From the NCBI RefSeq assembly GCF_000092405.1, contig NC_014220.1, forward strand, positions 2,232,001-2,296,000: a DNA stretch of 64,000 nt, read 5' to 3'. Source of the DNA: Syntrophothermus lipocalidus DSM 12680. Its GTDB lineage: Bacteria > Bacillota > Syntrophomonadia > Syntrophomonadales > Syntrophothermaceae. The translations under genes were made by a program, and so were the position numbers. This document shows, piece after piece, positions 62,187 through 64,000 of this stretch; position 1 is the stretch's first letter; each line of letters opens with the position of its first letter. The notes beneath the pieces are model-generated. The model ran no database searches. It saw only the letters and a program-made list of their open reading frames with translations, and was not told the DNA's origin.

Positions 62187-63257
62187 TTATTGTTTTTTCC
62201 CAGTCAGCTTTTCCTTAATTATTTCAGCTCTTTTCAGGTCTCGCTCTACTGGATCCATTTCTTTCCCTGCCGCCTTTTGCAGGTGAGCAGGCTTAATCGC
62301 GACTATCAGCTCGTTCAAAACCTGGCGATTGACCCATGTTATAATACCCAGATCCATCCCCATGCGCACGTCTGACAGTAAACCCAGAGCTTCGTTCGAA
62401 GTTATCATCCTGGCATTAGTCAGTAAACCATAGGACCTGAGTATGCGGTCTTCAAGTTGGAACTTCATTTCTTTAAGCAGTCCATTTCTCAAGTATCTCT
62501 CCTGTTCAACAATCTGTATGACCACCGTCCAAAGGTTGTTGATTATATCCTCCTCGGTCTGCCCGAGCGTAACCTGGTTTGATACCTGGTAAAACCTGCC
62601 GGTAGCCTCAGTCCCCTCCCCGTACATGCCCCTTACTGTCAACCCGAATTGGGTTACGTTTTGAATCAGAGAGTTGATCTGATTGGTCATGGCGGTTGCT
62701 GGTAAATGAAGCATGACTGACGTTCTCATGCCGGTTCCAACATTAGTCGGGCAAGCAGTCAGGTATCCACGTCTCGAATCAAAAGCGTAGTCTAGACTTT
62801 CCTCGAGCTTGTCATCAACCGTCTGGGCATACTTGTATGCCTGGTTTACCTGCAGACCAGACAACAGACACTGAATACGCAAGTGATCTTCTTCGTTTAC
62901 CATTATGGCCACGGAACCGTCATAGTTGACAGCTACGCCGCGATAAGGCGAATTGCTTTCGGCATGTTCAGGGCTAATCAGATGCTTTTCCACCAAAATA
63001 GTACGGTCCAGGGGAGAGAGCTGGCTCAAAGACACCAGTTCCAGCCCCCGAAAAATACCTTCCTCATTCTCAGGTAGAGCTGCACGGATTTTTTGCATCA
63101 ACTGTTTTCCCGTAGCCTCGTCCGTCAAATGCGGAAAAGGTAATTGATTCAAGTTCCTTGCCAGCCTTACTCTTGTGCTTATGACTATATCCGACTCGGG
63201 GCCAGCAGCATCCATCCAACTCACGTAGGTGCGATTAAGGATGTCGGTTATGCCCAC
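62187..63257 (-). CDS. mcsB: Protein arginine kinase McsB
   Basis: 356 residues from a GTG at 63257. Phosphagen-kinase fold: DIVISTRVRLARNLNQLPF, and LTACPTNVGTGMRTSVMLHL with the conserved Cys. Phosphorylates arginines on substrates and on CtsR. Six bases after mcsA. Confidence 0.96.
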   Translation of the reverse strand: MGITDILNRTYVSWMDAAGPESDIVISTRVRLARNLNQLPFPHLTDEATGKQLMQKIRAALPENEEGIFRGLELVSLSQLSPLDRTILVEKHLISPEHAESNSPYRGVAVNYDGSVAIMVNEEDHLRIQCLLSGLQVNQAYKYAQTVDDKLEESLDYAFDSRRGYLTACPTNVGTGMRTSVMLHLPATAMTNQINSLIQNVTQFGLTVRGMYGEGTEATGRFYQVSNQVTLGQTEEDIINNLWTVVIQIVEQERYLRNGLLKEMKFQLEDRILRSYGLLTNARMITSNEALGLLSDVRMGMDLGIITWVNRQVLNELIVAIKPAHLQKAAGKEMDPVERDLKRAEIIKEKLTGKKQ

Positions 63258-63263
63258 GCTACT

Positions 63264-63803
63264 CTACCCCCTCTCCTCTCCGGTCTTTTTCTCCAATTCC
63301 TTTATCTTGTCTCGCAATTCGGCGGCCTTTTCGTATTGTTCCCGTTTTATGGCTGCCTGAAGTTGTTTCTTCAAGTCCTCTATCATTTGCTTCAATTCGA
63401 ACTTCCCTCCAGCTCGCCGGGGAACTTTCCCTGCGTGCTTAGTGTTACCGTGAATCCGGCGCAAGACCGGTTCAATTTCTTGTTCAAAAGTCGTGTAGCA
63501 TTCGCTGCACCCCAAGCGACCTATTTGTCCGATTTGCTGAAAACTCATGCCGCACTTGGGACAATTTTGGACCCGTGTCCTGGGAGTAGGAGCTATTTCT
63601 CCCATCACAGGAACTTCCTGTCCGAATATGCTGCCCAGCAGCTTGGGCAAAGAGAAATAATTATCAAACTTCAATACATGGGTACCTTTCTGAGCAGCAC
63701 ACTCCTCGCATAGATGCATCTCGGTTTTCTGCCCGTCGTGAATCTGAGTTATGTGAACCGTAGCGGGTTTCATCTTGCATTCTTCACAATACAAACCGCA
63801 CAC
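63264..63803 (-). CDS. mcsA: McsA, zinc-binding activator of McsB
   Basis: 179 residues from a GTG at 63803. Four CxxC-type zinc pairs: CEECKMKPATVH, HLCEECAAQKG, NCPKCGMSF and LGCSECYTTF, then a C-terminal UVR motif (KREQYEKAAELRDKIKELEK). Starts 22 bp past ctsR. Confidence 0.94.
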   Translation of the reverse strand: MCGLYCEECKMKPATVHITQIHDGQKTEMHLCEECAAQKGTHVLKFDNYFSLPKLLGSIFGQEVPVMGEIAPTPRTRVQNCPKCGMSFQQIGQIGRLGCSECYTTFEQEIEPVLRRIHGNTKHAGKVPRRAGGKFELKQMIEDLKKQLQAAIKREQYEKAAELRDKIKELEKKTGEERG

Positions 63804-63824
63804 CCCCTTGGCCCTCTCTTGGCC

Positions 63825-64000
63825 CTAGTTTTCGCTTCGCAGCCATTGTATTATGGCTTCTAACATCCTGGCCCGAATCACGTCAGCCTGTTCTCCTAGT
63901 TGCCCCAAAACCTGGTTATCTATTAAAGCCCCAATCAGACGCGCCTCTCTCCCGTTTAACAACCCTTGCTGGATCAAAGCGTCAACCCAGTCACAGGCCT
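63825..64000 (-). CDS. ctsR: Transcriptional repressor CtsR (N-terminal part beyond window)
   Basis: 58 codons of the 3' end, stop at 63825-63827. The visible C-terminal domain includes ALIQQGLLNGREARLIGALI and ADVIRARMLEAIIQW, matching CtsR. It represses the clpC operon and is released on heat shock. Identified from the tail and the ctsR-mcsA-mcsB-clpC order. Confidence 0.9.
   Translation of the reverse strand, partial: ACDWVDALIQQGLLNGREARLIGALIDNQVLGQLGEQADVIRARMLEAIIQWLRSEN

Overview
This 64 kb window is a housekeeping stretch of a Gram-positive bacterium of the class Clostridia. The gene order ctsR-mcsA-mcsB-clpC-radA-disA / yacL-ispD-ispF-gltX-cysE-cysS-mrnC-thyX-rlmB-yacP-sigH-tRNAs-rpmG-secE-nusG-rplKAJL-rpoBC-rplGB-rpsLG-fusA-tuf-S10/spc/alpha operons-ecfA1A2T-truA-rplM-rpsI-cwlD is the classic Firmicutes order, and sigH and cwlD point to a spore former. 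Base composition is near 50% GC. A short-chain crotonase, an acetate-type transporter and the thyX placement would suit a syntrophic fatty-acid oxidiser (Syntrophomonadales), but that is inference. Nearly everything from 5 kb to 64 kb is on the minus strand, so transcription runs from high to low coordinates; the exception is one small gene at 56.6-57.0 kb.

1-4.7 kb: two divergent metal(loid)-resistance units. Leftwards run arsR, a TauE/SafE permease, a cysteine-rich thioredoxin-like protein and an ACR3 arsenite pump cut by the window edge. Rightwards run a PadR-type regulator with a vicinal cysteine pair, a 62-residue protein with its own Gly-Gly-Cys-Cys motif, and an ArsP-type permease. Each side has its own well-formed sigma-A promoter, and the arsR side has an inverted-repeat operator. 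This is the most promising place for undescribed biology.

4.8-9.3 kb: a GPR1/FUN34/YaaH-type transporter, a crotonase, and an AmmeMemoRadiSam locus. The radical SAM gene looks intact, but the Memo-like/AMMECR1 fusion has lost the middle of its Memo domain and is frameshifted. cwlD follows.

9.4-45.2 kb: ribosomal proteins, RNA polymerase, translation factors, SecY/SecE, adenylate kinase, Met aminopeptidase, the ECF transporter energy module and TruA. Regulatory RNA includes an L10 leader, a likely L13 leader and a long S10 leader. Notable details are a cysteine-rich insertion in EF-Tu, an acidic RpoB tail, a small unannotated membrane protein between rplL and rpoB, and an unexplained spacer between rplE and rplX.

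45.3-56.4 kb: five tRNA genes, sigH, RNA-processing genes, thyX, cysS/cysE behind a T-box, gltX, MEP-pathway ispD/ispF and the PIN/TRAM protein YacL. Two intergenic regions (42.5-42.9 kb and 48.8-49.4 kb) share a composite family of repeats: a hairpin unit, short elements bounded by CCGGCACTCA inverted repeats, and an ATCTGTG/TTTTCGGGGCAGA tail.

56.5-64 kb: a lone plus-strand cysteine-containing gene with its own promoter and terminator, then disA, radA, clpC, mcsB, mcsA and the 3' end of ctsR, the CtsR heat-shock operon.

No rRNA gene, CRISPR array, prophage or transposase gene was seen.
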